Below are positions 61,731-64,000 of a stretch of DNA of 64,000 bases, piece after piece (the stretch's first letter is position 1; every line of letters starts with the position of its first letter). The position numbers and the translations under genes are program-made. The stretch spans positions 248,001-312,000 of the forward strand of contig JAEWAK010000027.1 of NCBI GenBank assembly GCA_023391695.1. Direction: 5' to 3'. Under the pieces are notes generated by a model. That model did not search any database, had not been told where the DNA came from, and saw only the letters and a list, made by a program, of their open reading frames with translations. This stretch comes from Bacillota bacterium (GTDB lineage: Bacteria; Bacillota; Clostridia; Lachnospirales; Lachnospiraceae).

Positions 61731-61846
61731 CGCATACCGCAAGCAGTCTTGCGATACCGCCACTTATAAAGAAATGTGAAATGAGTTTCACAGATTGAAA
61801 GAATCCGGTCGTGGCGTCCTTTCCTGTACTTTATTTTCTTTCAACC
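61731..61846 (-). promoter_or_regulatory. Structured 5' leader element, copy B (before rimO)
   Basis: On the minus strand GGTTGAAAGAAAAT pairs with ATTCTTTCAATC; TGTGAAA with TTTCACA (C-G in copy A replaced by T-A); GCCAC with GTGGC as a pseudoknot; ATCGCAAG with CTTGCGGT (different bases, same stem as ATCGTGGG/CCCATGAT). The shared ends TATGC and the spacing of 13-14 bases to the ATG argue for cis control of translation or antitermination. Confidence 0.72.
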
Positions 61847-62156
61847 CCGGCTCCATGCAGTCAAAGCGGATATTTACAGTCCACTGAGCTACGGCTTTAT
61901 CCTTATACCTGCTTCACAGGCATTTCAGTCGGAGCCACTCTCTGACTGAAACAAGCAGCTCCCAAACCCACGGCTTACGCTTTGCCAGGAAGCGGGGACT
62001 TACTTGTAAGGTTAAAAAATATCATCCCAGACATTTTAACAGTTTTTATATAAAAAGGAAACTATTATTTTAATTTACCTTATGGCTAATTTTCCATACG
62101 GTGATTTTATCCCTCATAATTTAAACTTTTTTTATAATTTTCTAATCTATTTGTAA
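61847..62156 (-). other. Further structured upstream leader of rimO
   Basis: No coding sequence. The minus strand has TTACAAGTAAG, TTTCAGTCAGAGAGTGGCTCCGACTGAAA and GCCTGTGAAGCAGG hairpins at about 61900-62010. TTAAAAT near 62035 with AT-rich sequence before it could be the promoter, giving a leader of about 300 bases. It may be a separate small RNA ending before the cmk-like element. Confidence 0.4.
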
Positions 62157-62184
62157 TTGACATTTATGACAGTTTTGTTATGAT
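62157..62184 (+). promoter_or_regulatory. Promoter of the membrane-anchored protein gene
   Basis: TTGACA (62157-62162) and TATGAT (62179-62184) with a 16-base spacer. The leader has a small CATCCC-TTTC-GGGGGATG hairpin, then AAGGAG before the start. Confidence 0.75.
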
Positions 62185-62269
62185 TAAAGCAATAGAAACA
62201 TCCCTTTCGGGGGATGCTTATGTTAATAACAGGTGTGCCTGAGGGCAGCCCTTCAAAGAAGGAGTCTTT

Positions 62270-63883
62270 ATGAAAAAGTTTTTAAAATTCTTAATACCAA
62301 TTTTGATTATACTGGCAGCAGCTTATATTTACTATTATATCACACTGCCTGCGATTAATATCCATTCCCCCGGCTTTTGGTTTTTTATTATCGGTGCCCT
62401 GGCGGTAATCTGTATTGTAATAGCACTCACAACCGCTAATTGGGATAACAAGGGACGGCGTTTGTCCGGTCCCAATTTTAAAAATAAGCTTTTTGTCACG
62501 GCAGTTTCTCTTACCGGCATTGTTATACTTATCTATATCGCCGGCAGTATTCTGTCTTCACCCATGGTCAATGCCAAAAAGTATCAGCAGATGTTAAAAA
62601 TTGACGAAGGTAATTTTACGGAAGATATTCAGGAAATCTCCTATGATAAAATCCCGATTCTGGATAAAGATTCCGCAGCACTTTTAGGTTCCAGGAAAAT
62701 GGGAAGCATCGTGGAATATGTATCCCAGTTTGAAGTCGGAAATAACTATACCCAGATTAATTTTAAAGGAGTTCCGACCCGGGTTACCCCCCTTCAGTAC
62801 GGAAGCTTTATCAAATGGTTTACCAACCGTTCCGAAGGTATTCCTGCTTACATGCAGATAGATATGACTACCCAGGAAGTGAATTTAATGAAATTAACCA
62901 AGGGCATTCATTATTCCGAAACGGAATATTTCGGGAGGAACATCCACCGTTATCTGCGTTTTCATTTTCCCACCTATATTTTTGATACCATTAATTTTGA
63001 AATAGATGACGACGGACTCCCTTACTGGATCTGCCCTGTCAAAGATTATACTATCGGTTTATTCGGCGGCCAGACCGTAGGCCGGACTGTTATTGTGAAT
63101 GCCGTTACCGGCGAGTATAAAGACTATGACATAAAAGATGTTCCCAAATGGGTCGACCGGGTATATTCCGCCGAATTGTTAATCTCTTTGTATGATTATT
63201 ACGGTACCTTAAGGCATGGTTACTGGAATTCTGTATTCAGCCAGAAGGACGCCCTTCAAACCACGGACGGTTATAACTACATTGCACTGGAAGATGATGT
63301 CTGGGTTTATACCGGTGTTACCAGCGTTGCCAGGGATGAATCCAATGTAGGTTTTGTCCTGATGAACCAACGGACTGCCGAGACACGATATTATTCCATA
63401 TCCGGTGCGGAGGAATATTCCGCCATGGCATCCGCAGAGGGTCAGGTACAGCACCTGGGTTACCGGGCAACCTTCCCCCTGCTGCTTAATATCGGCGGAG
63501 AACCTACCTATTTTATAGCACTGAAAGATGATGCGGGCCTGGTGAAAAAATATGCCATGGTAAATATATCCCAGTACCAGGTGGTAGCCATCGGCGATAC
63601 CGTGAATCAATGTGAAAAAACTTATCTGGAGTTAATGAAATCCAACAACATCAATGTGGAGGATACCGCAAAGCTGCCTAAAATAACCGGTACCATTACA
63701 AAAATGGCAGAAGGTGTTGTAGACGGCAATTCCCATTATTATATACTGTTAAATAACAGCAGTGCCATCTTTGATGTTGAAATTGTTAATTTCATAAATA
63801 TCATTAAATATAATGTGGGCGACAGAGTTACCTTTACGTACTCGGAAGGAACGGAATCCAATACGGTCCTGGGAGTGGAATAA
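62270..63883 (+). CDS. Membrane-anchored protein of unknown function with large extracytoplasmic part
   Basis: 537 residues. Three hydrophobic segments (residues about 5-27, 36-55 and 75-97) are followed by about 440 residues without further membrane spans. The long part has repeated beta-rich blocks with PepSY-like or propeller-like text: TVIVNAVTGEYKDYDIKDVPKWVDRVYS, GFVLMNQRTAETRYYSISGAEEYSAMASAEGQ, KKYAMVNISQYQVVAIGDTVNQC. Each block looks like a strand pair ending in a statement about converted state, as in two-domain PepSY proteins, but I would not assign it. The C-terminal 70 residues (ITGTITKMAEGVVDGNSHYYI) look like a small OB-type barrel. Own promoter and terminator. Confidence 0.7.
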   Translation: MKKFLKFLIPILIILAAAYIYYYITLPAINIHSPGFWFFIIGALAVICIVIALTTANWDNKGRRLSGPNFKNKLFVTAVSLTGIVILIYIAGSILSSPMVNAKKYQQMLKIDEGNFTEDIQEISYDKIPILDKDSAALLGSRKMGSIVEYVSQFEVGNNYTQINFKGVPTRVTPLQYGSFIKWFTNRSEGIPAYMQIDMTTQEVNLMKLTKGIHYSETEYFGRNIHRYLRFHFPTYIFDTINFEIDDDGLPYWICPVKDYTIGLFGGQTVGRTVIVNAVTGEYKDYDIKDVPKWVDRVYSAELLISLYDYYGTLRHGYWNSVFSQKDALQTTDGYNYIALEDDVWVYTGVTSVARDESNVGFVLMNQRTAETRYYSISGAEEYSAMASAEGQVQHLGYRATFPLLLNIGGEPTYFIALKDDAGLVKKYAMVNISQYQVVAIGDTVNQCEKTYLELMKSNNINVEDTAKLPKITGTITKMAEGVVDGNSHYYILLNNSSAIFDVEIVNFINIIKYNVGDRVTFTYSEGTESNTVLGVE

Positions 63884-63940
63884 GAACTTTATTGCCGGGA
63901 TAAAAAGCGGTGTATTCACACTGCACCTCCGGCCACAGTA

Positions 63941-63999
63941 TAAGCCTGTATCCGAAACATTTTACATGGCATCACGTAAAATGTCCGGATACAGGCTTA
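63941..63999 (+). terminator. Large perfect hairpin after the membrane protein gene
   Basis: TAAGCCTGTATCCG / CGGATACAGGCTTA plus an inner ACATTTTAC / GTAAAATGT make a 59-base stem-loop reaching the window edge. No T-run is visible within the window, so a palindromic repeat is also possible. Confidence 0.6.
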
Positions 64000-64000
64000 A

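Overview
The window looks like a chromosome segment from a low-to-mid GC Clostridia, most likely Lachnospiraceae. The evidence is the Firmicutes order plsX-acpP-rnc-smc-ftsY, the block ylxM-ffh-rpsP-khpA-rimM-trmD-rplS-lepB-rbgA-lepB-rnhB-ylqH-yraN, strong AGGAGG ribosome binding sites, a DinR-type LexA box at recA, a GerMN spore-germination lipoprotein, and a biotin-dependent decarboxylase cluster. Most genes lie on the minus strand. No tRNA, rRNA, CRISPR array, phage or transposase gene was found.

Region 1 (1-13.9 kb) is accessory. It holds a PTS IIA fragment with its PRD regulator, a PPOX flavoprotein, a HAD phosphatase, and a LacI-controlled sugar-type cassette (LacI, VOC protein, Gfo/Idh/MocA oxidoreductase) with identical operators before the LacI and VOC genes. 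It also has a condensation-type acyltransferase, a TetR regulator with a perfect palindrome on its promoter, a GNAT, a dTDP-glucose 4,6-dehydratase and a MerR-methyltransferase fusion. Decayed genes lie between them.

Region 2 (13.9-19.3 kb) is a complete but rearranged agr-type quorum-sensing locus. Transcribed right to left it reads agrA, agrC, agrD (47 codons, GTG start), a B12-binding-type radical SAM protein, agrB (TTG start). The radical SAM protein sits between peptide and processing protease and lacks the third cluster cysteine.

Region 3 (19.5-25.5 kb) is a Fur-boxed iron-siderophore ABC operon with a 166-bp palindromic MITE-like element between permease and ATPase, followed by a divergent long-form PRPP synthetase.

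Region 4 (25.6-37 kb) is the conserved translation and secretion block. Region 5 (37-43.6 kb) has an OadA / biotin carrier / OadG / carboxyltransferase operon without a membrane beta subunit, then recX-recA. Region 6 (44-55.8 kb) has ilvA, ftsY, smc, rnc, acpP, plsX, then cheR, an S1-domain protein, ispH and cmk. Region 7 (56-64 kb) has a HI0933-type flavoprotein, GerMN lipoprotein, cinA, pgsA, rimO and a divergent membrane-anchored protein of unknown function.

The most interesting non-coding signal is a pair of about 115-nt leaders directly before cmk and rimO. They share sequence, distance to the start codon, compensatory base changes in two hairpins and a predicted pseudoknot. I do not recognise the family. 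Other unexplained structure includes four minisatellites (units about 13-20 bp) and a recurrent GCGC hairpin with ribosome binding site before several genes.
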